Assembly: GCA_030147325.1 (NCBI GenBank)
Contig: JASLAA010000147.1
Coordinates: 1-6,734, forward strand
Length of the DNA: 6,734 nt
Direction of reading: 5' to 3'
Source of the DNA: Arthrobacter sp.
Lineage (GTDB): Bacteria > Actinomycetota > Actinomycetes > Actinomycetales > Micrococcaceae
Below are positions 1-4,781 of this stretch, in pieces (the stretch's first letter is position 1; the number at the start of each line of letters is the position of its first letter). The notes beneath the pieces were generated by a model. It was not told the origin of the DNA. It saw only the letters and a list, made by a program, of their open reading frames with translations, and made no database searches. Made by a program: the position numbers and the translations under genes.

Positions 1-335
1 TCGCGCATCGTCGTGACGGACGCGTTCAGCATGTTGACCACGAGACCGACGGTGTCCTTGGTCGAGACGAGGCCTGCGGGGAAGGGCTGGATCTTGGTGC
101 CCTCGGCCACAGCCACGCTGCGCCCGTCGGGGACGGCGTGCAGAGCACGCATGCGCTCCGCCATCTCGTCCGCGAAAGCACGGGCGTCCTCGATGATCTC
201 GTCCAGCTGCAGGTGGAGGTCGCGGAAGTTCTTGCCGACCACGTTCCAGTGGGCCTGCTTGCCCTGCAGGTGGAGTTCGATGAGATCGACCAGGACGGCC
301 TGCATGTTGTCTGTGAGGGTGGGTGAAGCCTTCAT
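1..335 (-). CDS. dps: Dps family DNA-protecting ferritin-like protein (partial, N-terminal 111 residues)
   Basis: This is the N-terminal part of a Dps protein; the gene runs off the left edge. Dps proteins form dodecameric shells that oxidise Fe(II) with peroxide, store the iron and, in many species, coat DNA during starvation. The start is ATG at 335, six bases after a GGAGG ribosome site (340-344). Residues 29-31 are the HWN of the family. The inter-subunit ferroxidase residues are all present with the E. coli Dps spacing: His29, His41, Asp45, Asp56 and Glu60. The visible 111 residues are about two thirds of the usual 155-180. The N-terminus is short, without the long Lys-rich tail of E. 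coli Dps, so DNA binding cannot be inferred. It is divergent from the SRPBCC gene. Family assignment is firm; only the C-terminus is unseen. Confidence 0.95.
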   Translation of the reverse strand, partial: MKASPTLTDNMQAVLVDLIELHLQGKQAHWNVVGKNFRDLHLQLDEIIEDARAFADEMAERMRALHAVPDGRSVAVAEGTKIQPFPAGLVSTKDTVGLVVNMLNASVTTMR

Positions 336-415
336 GAATCCTCCAGTGCTCGAGAGATGTCCTCCTCCCGGAACGGCGTCGAAACGCACCGATCACCGCC
401 GGACGGACTCCTTTC

Positions 416-447
416 ACCCTAGACCCGGGCGTTGGCCAAATCCAACC
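416..447 (-). promoter_or_regulatory. Candidate dps promoter
   Basis: On the minus strand a TAGGGT -10-like hexamer (421-416) lies 18 bases after TTGGAT (445-440). The overlapping string GGTT (447-444), 17 bases, GGGTCT (426-421) also resembles the GGTTT/GGGTA pattern of SigB/SigF-type stress sigma factors, which drive dps in several bacteria. The match is partial in both readings, so the sigma factor is undecided. A small inverted repeat GTTGG-N6-CCAAC (431-446) covers the -35 area and could be an operator. Confidence 0.3.
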
Positions 448-528
448 GATCTGCCTACGCTAAGGGAACTTACGGTTTCACCGTCCGCTGCCCTGGGAAC
501 AGGGTATGACGGCGCCGGAGTGTCTACG

Positions 529-535
529 AAGGAGG
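529..535 (+). promoter_or_regulatory. Ribosome binding site fixing a TTG start
   Basis: AAGGAGG, a near-perfect Shine-Dalgarno sequence, ends seven bases before TTG at 543. There is no nearby in-frame ATG; the first internal Met is residue 31, inside the conserved fold. This site decides the start of the SRPBCC gene. Confidence 0.85.
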
Positions 536-542
536 AACCCTT

Positions 543-1088
543 TTGGCTTCAGTACAGGAATCTATCGACGTAGCAGTACCGGTCAGCACGGCCTACAACC
601 AGTGGACCCAGTTCGAGAGTTTCCCCCGGTTCATGGGTGGCGTCGACTCGATCACGCAGACCTCGGAGACCTCCACCCACTGGGTGACGAGTATCGGCGG
701 TGTGAAGCGTGAGTTCGACGCCGAGATCACCGAGCAGCACCCCGACGAGCGCGTCGCGTGGAAGAGCACCGACGGCGAATCCCATGCTGGAGTGGTCACC
801 TTCCACCGCCTGGACCAGAACCTGACGCGGCTCATGGTGCAGATCGACTGGCACCCGGAGACCTTCACGGAGAAGGTCGGCGCCGTGGTGAATGCCGACA
901 GCGCCCAGGTGAAGGGCGATCTCAAGAGGTTCAAGGAGTTCATCGAGAACAGCGGCGGGGAGACCGGCGCCTGGCGCGGGAACGTCGAGGCTCCGCCGAC
1001 GGGTGGCTCCGACGCCGCGCCGGCGAACGACACGCTGCCCGACACGTCGACGGACGACCCGGACTCAGGCGGCCCGCGCGTCGGCTGA
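543..1088 (+). CDS. SRPBCC family (polyketide cyclase/START-like) protein
   Basis: A 181-residue protein of the SRPBCC superfamily (Polyketide_cyc2-like helix-grip fold), whose members bind hydrophobic ligands; this subgroup is common in actinobacteria and its ligand is unknown. The start is TTG. Residues 4-12 form the first beta strand, and residues 14-31 hold the typical helix segment with WTQFESFPRFM. The middle strands include residues 46-57 and 80-105, and the long C-terminal helix lies at about 115-138 (KGDLKRFKEFIE). No signal peptide or membrane segment is visible, so it is probably cytoplasmic. Residues 139-181 form a Gly/Pro/Asp/Thr-rich tail outside the fold, probably disordered. 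The gene stands alone between divergent dps and convergent pstS and ends just before a strong hairpin. Family is confident; the biochemical role is not known. Confidence 0.88.
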   Translation: MASVQESIDVAVPVSTAYNQWTQFESFPRFMGGVDSITQTSETSTHWVTSIGGVKREFDAEITEQHPDERVAWKSTDGESHAGVVTFHRLDQNLTRLMVQIDWHPETFTEKVGAVVNADSAQVKGDLKRFKEFIENSGGETGAWRGNVEAPPTGGSDAAPANDTLPDTSTDDPDSGGPRVG

Positions 1089-1103
1089 CACGCTACGGTA
1101 CGC

Positions 1104-1132
1104 GAGGCGGACCCCCGGAGGGGGTCCGCCTC
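1104..1132. terminator. Hairpin terminator between convergent genes
   Basis: A perfect 13-bp stem (GAGGCGGACCCCC / GGGGGTCCGCCTC) with a three-base loop lies 15 bases after the SRPBCC stop and 35 bases beyond the pstS stop. The T-tract is poor on both sides, as is common in high-GC actinobacteria. It probably serves both converging transcripts. Confidence 0.8.
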
Positions 1133-1167
1133 TTCCGTGCCTGCGGCGGTCGGCCTGCGCGGAGGGT

Positions 1168-2277
1168 CTAGGGGATGTCCCCGACCTCGATCGTCGCGAG
1201 GGCGTCCGTGGCCTGGCGCGACAGTTCGGCGGAGAGGGGAGAGCTCTTTGCTGCTTCCGCGGCTTCCGCCTGGCCGGCGTCGCTGACCGCGTAGGTCCCG
1301 AAGGCCCGCACGACGGCGGCGGTCGACTCGTTCTCGTACCGGGCGCAATACACGTGATAGGACACCAGGACCAGCGGGTAGACACCGGGAGCGCTGGTGT
1401 TCCGGTCGAGGTCGAGGGCGATGTCGTACTCCTCGCGCCCGGGAACGCGGCTCGCGAGGTCGACGGCGGCAGCGGCGGCCTGGGAGCTGACCTGCACGTA
1501 GTCCTCGCCCACCTTCAGGGCCACCCGGCCGAGGGGGTTGCCCACCGCCGAATCGTCGGCATAGGTCACGGCACCTGCGGTGCCGGCCACCGTGCTCACC
1601 ACGCCGGCGTTGCCCTTGGCGTTCTCGTTGTCGAGGCGGGCCGGCCAGGTTCCGTCGGGCTCCTCCGTCCAGATCTCGGGTACGACGGCGTGCAGGTAGT
1701 CGGTGAAGTTCTCGGTGGTGCCCGAGTCGTCGGATCGGCTCACGGCCGAGATCGGCAGGGAGGGGAGATCGACGTCGTTCTGTGCCGCGATCGCCGGGTC
1801 GTCCCACCGGGCGATGTCGCCGCGGAAGATGCGGGCCACCGTGGCGGCGTCGAGGTCGAGTTCGGTGATACCCGGCAGGTTGAAGGCCACGCTGATCGGG
1901 GAGACATAGGCGGGGATGTTGAACGCGCCGCCCGGTCCGCAGGCCTCCGTCGATTCGGCGAGTTCCTCGTCGCTGAGGTAGGCGTCGGAGCCGGCGAACC
2001 CCACGGCGCCGGCCAGGAGGGCACCGCGCCCGGCCCCGGAGCCATCGGGGGAGTACTGCACCTGCGCCCGGGGGTGCAGGGTCGCGAATCCGGAGCGCCA
2101 GGCATCCATCGCCGGCCCCTGCGCGGACGAGCCTGCGGCAGTCACGGCGCCCTGGAGGGTCGTGTCTCCACGCTTCGCCGCTGCTTCCTGCTCGGGACCG
2201 AGGGGGTAGTCGGAGCCGCACGCGGTGAGTCCGAGAAGCACGGCGATGGGCAGGGACAGGACGGCGAGGGGTCTCAC
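1168..2277 (-). CDS. pstS: Phosphate ABC transporter substrate-binding lipoprotein PstS
   Basis: A 369-residue high-affinity phosphate-binding protein that delivers inorganic phosphate to the PstCAB permease. Residues 1-19 are a signal peptide ending in the lipobox LTAC; Cys20 is the lipidation site, so the protein is anchored outside the membrane. Phosphate-site motifs typical of PstS are present: GSS at 49-51, the segment around Y76 with GSGAG at 80-84 (numbered with G79), GSD at 96-98, and RSDDSGTT at 181-188. Length is normal for actinobacterial PstS. The start is GTG at 2277, where the lipoprotein signal begins; there is no good Shine-Dalgarno sequence, and a -10 seven bases upstream suggests leaderless mRNA. 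A PHO box precedes it. No pstC, pstA or pstB follows: the gene converges on the SRPBCC gene, so it is a solitary pstS here. Confidence 0.95.
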   Translation of the reverse strand: MRPLAVLSLPIAVLLGLTACGSDYPLGPEQEAAAKRGDTTLQGAVTAAGSSAQGPAMDAWRSGFATLHPRAQVQYSPDGSGAGRGALLAGAVGFAGSDAYLSDEELAESTEACGPGGAFNIPAYVSPISVAFNLPGITELDLDAATVARIFRGDIARWDDPAIAAQNDVDLPSLPISAVSRSDDSGTTENFTDYLHAVVPEIWTEEPDGTWPARLDNENAKGNAGVVSTVAGTAGAVTYADDSAVGNPLGRVALKVGEDYVQVSSQAAAAAVDLASRVPGREEYDIALDLDRNTSAPGVYPLVLVSYHVYCARYENESTAAVVRAFGTYAVSDAGQAEAAEAAKSSPLSAELSRQATDALATIEVGDIP

Positions 2278-2284
2278 CGGAGCA

Positions 2285-2290
2285 ACGTTA
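2285..2290 (-). promoter_or_regulatory. pstS -10 element for a probable leaderless transcript
   Basis: TAACGT fits the TANNNT -10 pattern. Seven bases separate it from the GTG start, so transcription would begin at or next to the G of the start codon. No strong -35 is seen (TTGGGT lies 18 bases upstream, inside the repeats), as expected for an activator-dependent promoter. Confidence 0.55.
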
Positions 2291-2332
2291 CAGGTGACGA
2301 AAGGGTGAACCCAAGGTGAACGGCAGGTGAAT
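2289..2332 (-). promoter_or_regulatory. PHO box: four contiguous 11-bp PhoP repeats upstream of pstS
   Basis: Read on the minus strand, four head-to-tail 11-bp units fill the interval: ATTCACCTGCC, GTTCACCTTGG, GTTCACCCTTT and CGTCACCTGTA. All share TCACC in the same phase. This matches the 11-bp direct-repeat units (G-T/G-TCAYY type) described for PhoP in Streptomyces and relatives. The array covers the -35 region and touches the -10 of pstS, the usual position for PhoP activation under phosphate starvation. The repeats are seen directly; binding by PhoP is inferred from the family rule. Confidence 0.88.
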
Positions 2333-2355
2333 GTGCTGCCTCTCGGGTGTGCGGG

Positions 2356-2577
2356 TCACCCCCGGCGCAGGTGGTAGCCGTCGGTCCGGTGCACGAGGCG
2401 ACGGCCACCGCCGTCGTGCAGCTGGATCCAGACGACGGAGGCGTCGTCGCTCCTCATGTCCAGCACACCGCGGAGCTGGTTGCCCCCCGGATGCTGAAGC
2501 GTGATGTGCTCACCACGCCGGAAGCCGGACCAGTCCTGGGGGTCGGGAACGGGGGTCGGGAGAGGGGGCATGTCCAT
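2356..2577 (-). CDS. Small uncharacterised protein (73 residues)
   Basis: I do not recognise a named family. The start is ATG at 2577 after GAAAGG (AAAGG at 2584-2588) with six bases spacing; a second ATG two codons later is an alternative. Residues 1-15 are Pro-rich. Residues 16-70 look like a small soluble beta-rich domain: alternating segments such as HITLQH, LRGVLDM, ASVVWIQLHD and RLVHR, with an acidic-basic pattern like SH3/Sm-type small barrels (inference from pattern only). No signal peptide or membrane segment is visible. Codon third positions are GC-rich as expected for a real gene, and the ribosome site supports it. It lies between the SDR gene and pstS on the same strand, behind its own promoter-like region with phased TTCA repeats. 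Confidence 0.72.
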   Translation of the reverse strand: MDMPPLPTPVPDPQDWSGFRRGEHITLQHPGGNQLRGVLDMRSDDASVVWIQLHDGGGRRLVHRTDGYHLRRG

Positions 2578-2607
2578 GGGAGGCCTTTCGAGATGCTCGG
2601 GCTCTCC

Positions 2608-2651
2608 ACGCTAACGATGCCCCCTGAACGCGGCATGAACGGGCGCTGAAG
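2608..2651 (-). promoter_or_regulatory. Candidate promoter with three 11-bp phased TTCA repeats (possible weak PHO box)
   Basis: On the minus strand three contiguous 11-bp units, CTTCAGCGCCC (2651-2641), GTTCATGCCGC (2640-2630) and GTTCAGGGGGC (2629-2619), repeat TTCA in exact 11-bp phase. Five bases later is TAGCGT (2613-2608), a TANNNT -10. No recognisable -35 sits at normal spacing. The units lack the CC that follows TCA in the pstS box, so PhoP binding is only a possibility. The start codon of the 73-residue gene is 30 bases downstream of the -10. Confidence 0.4.
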
Positions 2652-2677
2652 GTTGCGGCGGCCGCCCCTGCGGCGGG

Positions 2678-3475
2678 TCAGAGCGTGCGCCAGTCCCCGC
2701 TCGTGAGGTGGGAGCCGGCCTGCGGGCCCATCAGGAGCATCCCGCCGTCCACGACGAACGAAGCACCGTTGACATAGCTGGAGGCACCGGAGGCGAGGAA
2801 GGCGACGACGTCCGCGATCTCCTCGGGGGCTCCCGGACGGCCCAGGGGGATGCCGGGGCGGTCCATGGTGTGCGGATCCTGTTCCTCGGAGTCGTTCATC
2901 GGGGTGTTGATCTCACCGGGCAGCACGGCATTGGCGGTGATCCCACGGTCCGCGAGTTCGAGCGCGATGGTCCGGATGAGTCCGCCCAGTCCGTGCTTCG
3001 AGGCATCGTAGGCCGCGGAGCCGACACGTGGCTGCTCCTGGTGGACGCTGGTGACCGCGATGATCCGGCCACCCCTGCCGCCGTCGATCATGTGCCGTGC
3101 GGCGCGCTGGATGCAGACGAAGGCACCGTCGAGGTTGGCCCCCATGGTGCCGCGCCACGTGTCCCAATCCGTGTCCATGAACATGGTGCCGCCGTTGACG
3201 CCCGCATTGTTCACGAAGACGTCGAGCCCGCCGAGCTCCTCCGCCAGCTGGTCGACGACATCTCCGCAGGCAGGCGCGTCCGTGGTGTCCAGGCGCGCGA
3301 CGGCCGCTCGTACCCCTTTCTCACGGACGAGGCGCGCGGTCTCCTCGGCGCCCTCCTCGTCCGAGTGCCACGTCACCCCGACGTCGCATCCCGCCGCAGC
3401 GAGGGCGACGGCTGTGGCGCGTCCGATGCCCGAGTCGGATCCGGTGACGATTGCTGTGCTCGGTGTGAAGTCCAT
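2678..3475 (-). CDS. SDR family NAD(P)-dependent oxidoreductase
   Basis: A classical short-chain dehydrogenase/reductase of 265 residues, soluble and cytoplasmic. The Rossmann cofactor loop is TGSDSGIG at 11-18, followed by WHSDEE at 36-41. NNAG is at 89-92. The catalytic tetrad is Asn114, Ser143, Tyr156 and Lys160 (YDASK), with the PGEINTPM loop at 186-193. The start chosen is ATG at 3475, because AAGGA (3483-3487) lies seven bases upstream; an in-frame GTG/ATG extension to 3511 would add 12 residues before the first beta strand with no better ribosome site. No acidic residue directly ends strand beta-2 (TWHSD), so NADP(H) is possible but the cofactor is not settled. The substrate cannot be read from sequence. 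The hsp20 terminator lies upstream, so it probably has its own promoter, which I could not identify. Confidence 0.92.
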   Translation of the reverse strand: MDFTPSTAIVTGSDSGIGRATAVALAAAGCDVGVTWHSDEEGAEETARLVREKGVRAAVARLDTTDAPACGDVVDQLAEELGGLDVFVNNAGVNGGTMFMDTDWDTWRGTMGANLDGAFVCIQRAARHMIDGGRGGRIIAVTSVHQEQPRVGSAAYDASKHGLGGLIRTIALELADRGITANAVLPGEINTPMNDSEEQDPHTMDRPGIPLGRPGAPEEIADVVAFLASGASSYVNGASFVVDGGMLLMGPQAGSHLTSGDWRTL

Positions 3476-3533
3476 ACCTCCATCCTTCGCACCGGGGTCG
3501 TCGGCCCGCAAGGGAATTCTGGTGCCGTGAACA

Positions 3534-3565
3534 GCAGTACCCCGGGCGGATGCCCGGGGTACTGC
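3534..3565 (-). terminator. Hairpin terminator of hsp20
   Basis: A perfect 14-bp stem (GCAGTACCCCGGGC / GCCCGGGGTACTGC) with a four-base loop begins 15 bases after the hsp20 stop. On the minus strand it is followed by TGTT, a weak T-tract. It separates hsp20 from the SDR gene. Confidence 0.85.
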
Positions 3566-3580
3566 CGTTCGAGCAGGGAG

Positions 3581-4042
3581 TTACGCCTCGACGGCGTCCT
3601 GGCGTCGCTCAGACGAGCCGACCGCAGTCGATTCGACGGGCGTCTCGCCGCTGATGATCTCGATCTTGCGGGGCTTGGCCCGCTCGCTGACCGGGATCGT
3701 CACGCTGAGTACACCGTTCTCGTAGCGGGCGGAGATCCCCTCGGTGTCGATGCCCTGACCCAGGTTGAGCTGGCGCAGGAACGAACCGCTCTCGCGCTCG
3801 CGGGTCAGCCACTTGACGCCCTCGGCGCTGCGCAGCGTGCGTTCCGCGCGGATGGTCAGGAGCTGGCCGTCGACGTCGATGTCGACCGAGCCGGGATCGA
3901 TGCCCGGCAGGTCCGCCGAGAGGATGTAGTGGTCCTTCTCGCGGTACAGGTCCATCGGCATGAGGCGAAGCCCGGAACGGGGGTCCAGCAGGGCGCCGGC
4001 AACGCGGTCCAGCTCGCGGAACGGATCGAATTTCATGGCCAC
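3581..4042 (-). CDS. hsp20: Hsp20/alpha-crystallin family small heat-shock protein
   Basis: A 153-residue small heat-shock protein; such proteins form cytoplasmic oligomers that hold unfolding proteins without ATP until DnaK/ClpB refold them. The N-terminal arm is residues 1-30, beginning MAMKFDPFRELDR. The alpha-crystallin domain spans about 31-130: YILSADLPGI (39-48), LLTIRAERT (61-69), FLRQLNL (88-94) and the signature ENGVLSVTIPV (108-118). A C-terminal IEI (127-129) resembles the I-x-I oligomer contact, then a Ser/Glu-rich tail. The start chosen is GTG at 4042, nine bases after AAGGAG (4052-4057); ATG at 4036 would be 15 bases away. The open frame extends further upstream, but through the promoter and the tRNA, so it is not coding there. 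It is a single-gene unit with operators upstream and a terminator downstream. Confidence 0.95.
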   Translation of the reverse strand: MAMKFDPFRELDRVAGALLDPRSGLRLMPMDLYREKDHYILSADLPGIDPGSVDIDVDGQLLTIRAERTLRSAEGVKWLTRERESGSFLRQLNLGQGIDTEGISARYENGVLSVTIPVSERAKPRKIEIISGETPVESTAVGSSERRQDAVEA

Positions 4043-4051
4043 TGGAAACAA

Positions 4052-4057
4052 CTCCTT
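4052..4057 (-). promoter_or_regulatory. Ribosome binding site selecting the hsp20 GTG start
   Basis: AAGGAG lies nine bases before GTG at 4042 and 15 before ATG at 4036. The spacing favours the GTG and the N-terminus MAMKFDPF. Confidence 0.7.
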
Positions 4058-4093
4058 CACGTACTGCCACCGGTAGGTGGTCGGATCTTCTAG

Positions 4094-4114
4094 GTTGAGC
4101 GCCCTCCGCTCAAC
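4094..4114. promoter_or_regulatory. HAIR-like inverted repeat (possible HspR operator) of hsp20
   Basis: GTTGAGC-N7-GCTCAAC matches the HspR-associated inverted repeat CTTGAGT-N7-ACTCAAG at 10 of 14 positions, with the TTGAG/CTCAA core exact and the differences symmetric. It sits at the predicted transcription start, just downstream of the -10, a position where a repressor would block initiation. The stem extends by one pair to 8 bp with a five-base loop, so in mRNA it would also be a hairpin at the 5' end. HspR binding is inferred. Confidence 0.6.
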
Positions 4115-4121
4115 TACGAAA

Positions 4122-4150
4122 ATATTAGCACTCTCAACGCAGAGTGCTAA
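4122..4150 (-). promoter_or_regulatory. hsp20 core promoter
   Basis: On the minus strand TTAGCA (4150-4145) as -35, a 17-bp spacer and TAATAT (4127-4122) as -10 form a good housekeeping-type promoter. Predicted start is near 4115, giving a leader of about 73 bases before GTG 4042. The CIRCE palindrome covers both hexamers. Confidence 0.75.
4125..4150. promoter_or_regulatory. CIRCE operator (HrcA site) with 8-base spacer
   Basis: TTAGCACTC-N8-GAGTGCTAA has both 9-base arms identical to the CIRCE consensus; the arms extend to 10 bp (TTAGCACTCT / AGAGTGCTAA). The consensus spacer is nine bases, here it is eight. It overlaps the -35 and -10 of hsp20, so HrcA bound here should repress until heat shock. 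HrcA control is the established role of CIRCE; activity of the short-spacer form is inference. Confidence 0.88.
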
Positions 4151-4191
4151 GAGAAGGATGTTCGCTTGGAACGAACGCTGCAGACACAGAA

Positions 4192-4224
4192 AAGGCCCGT
4201 ACCGGGAATCCCGGTACGGGCCTT
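4192..4224 (-). terminator. Intrinsic terminator of the tRNA-Val gene
   Basis: A 14-bp perfect stem (AAGGCCCGTACCGG / CCGGTACGGGCCTT), plus one more G-C pair closing a three-base loop, is followed on the minus strand by TTTT. It begins 27 bases after the tRNA 3' end and isolates the tRNA transcript from the hsp20 promoter. Confidence 0.9.
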
Positions 4225-4250
4225 GGTCCTGCTGGTTCAATCGATCCTCG

Positions 4251-4324
4251 TGCCTGCGCGGGGCCTTGATCCCCGGGCCTTCCGCGTGTGAAGCGGATGC
4301 TCTACCAGACTGAGCTACACAGGC
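4251..4324 (-). tRNA. tRNA-Val (anticodon CAC)
   Basis: A 74-base cloverleaf read on the minus strand. The acceptor stem GCCTGTG/CGCAGGC has one T-G wobble; the D stem is GCTC/GAGC with a nine-base loop containing GG. The anticodon stem TCCGC/GCGGA closes loop TTCACAC, so the anticodon is CAC and it reads the valine codon GTG. The variable loop is five bases and the T stem is CGGGG/CCCCG. The T loop is ATCAAGG, with A instead of T at position 54. The discriminator is A73; the next bases are CGA, so CCA is added after transcription, as in many actinobacteria. Confidence 0.95.
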
Positions 4325-4339
4325 GAATCGTTCTCCCAT

Positions 4340-4367
4340 AGCTTAGGCCATCCTGGCGCCGCGCCAA
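4340..4367 (-). promoter_or_regulatory. Candidate tRNA-Val promoter
   Basis: TTGGCG (4367-4362), a 16-bp spacer and TAAGCT (4345-4340) lie just upstream of the tRNA, which would give a short 5' leader. Matches to -35 and -10 consensus are moderate. Confidence 0.4.
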
Positions 4368-4407
4368 ATTCCCGGGAGGCCATGGTTCGGCTGGGGGAAC
4401 AGGGCGC

Positions 4408-4436
4408 TGGTCATCGGTCCCGAGCGTCAGTAGCCT
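4408..4436 (+). promoter_or_regulatory. Candidate promoter of the DUF2630 gene
   Basis: TGGTCA (4408-4413), a 17-bp spacer and TAGCCT (4431-4436) resemble a housekeeping promoter. The transcript would carry a leader of about 75-80 bases and could include the flavoprotein gene as well. A nearly identical -10 block precedes nhaA. Confidence 0.4.
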
Positions 4437-4519
4437 GAAGGAAAGCCTGCTGAGCATATCGCTCCACCCAGCACACGGTCTGCCCCTCCGCCGGAGCAGC
4501 CACGACGAAGGGACGCACG

Positions 4520-4771
4520 ATGGACAACCAGGACCTCCTGCAGCGCATTCAGGAACTCGTCCAGGAGGAGCACGAGCTTCGCGACCAGCCCCAGGACGCG
4601 GGTGCCGGGGAGGACCACCAGGAACATGCGGCGAGGCTCAAACGTGTCGAGGAGGAGCTCGATCAGTGCTGGGACCTGCTCCGCCAGCGCCGGGCCAAGG
4701 CCGACGCCGGCGAGGACCCGGCGGCTGCCGATGCACGGCCGGTGAGCCAGGTGGAGGGCTACCGCCAGTAG
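4520..4771 (+). CDS. DUF2630 family protein
   Basis: An 83-residue acidic, mostly helical cytoplasmic protein of the DUF2630 family, found widely in actinobacteria and without known function. The start is ATG, six bases after AAGGGA (4508-4513). Residues 3-21 form a first helix (LLQRIQELVQEEHELR). Residues 35-59 form a second, ending in the family signature LDQCWDLLRQRRA (47-59); the C-terminal motif RPVSQVEGY is at 73-81. The length is typical for the family. The two amphipathic helices suggest a helical hairpin or coiled-coil dimer (inference). It is followed after 69 bases by the flavoprotein gene on the same strand, with no terminator visible between them, so the two are probably co-transcribed. 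Confidence 0.9.
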   Translation: MDNQDLLQRIQELVQEEHELRDQPQDAGAGEDHQEHAARLKRVEEELDQCWDLLRQRRAKADAGEDPAAADARPVSQVEGYRQ

Positions 4772-4781
4772 GGTGCCCGAA

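Noticed and set aside
495..522. GGGAAC before the SRPBCC gene as an ECF sigma -35
   Set aside because: No matching GTT-type -10 lies at the expected spacing. The TATGAC at 505-510 also lacks a good -35, so no promoter is called for this gene.
593..2221. Long minus-strand open frame of 542 codons across the SRPBCC gene and pstS
   Set aside because: It is an Arg/Pro/Gly-rich shadow frame produced by high GC. The pstS and SRPBCC frames have recognisable domains and ribosome or promoter signals, and a hairpin terminator lies inside this frame.
2661..2676. Small GC hairpin after the SDR stop as a terminator
   Set aside because: Only a 5-bp stem with two alternative pairings and no T-tract; too weak to call in GC-rich DNA.
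2708..4093. Long plus-strand open frame of 461 codons across the SDR and hsp20 genes
   Set aside because: It is antisense to two clear family members and spans a terminator hairpin. No domain pattern is visible in it.
4043..4339. In-frame upstream extension of hsp20 to 4339
   Set aside because: The extension would read through the HAIR-like and CIRCE operators, the tRNA terminator and most of the tRNA. The GTG at 4042 with its ribosome site gives the family's usual N-terminus.
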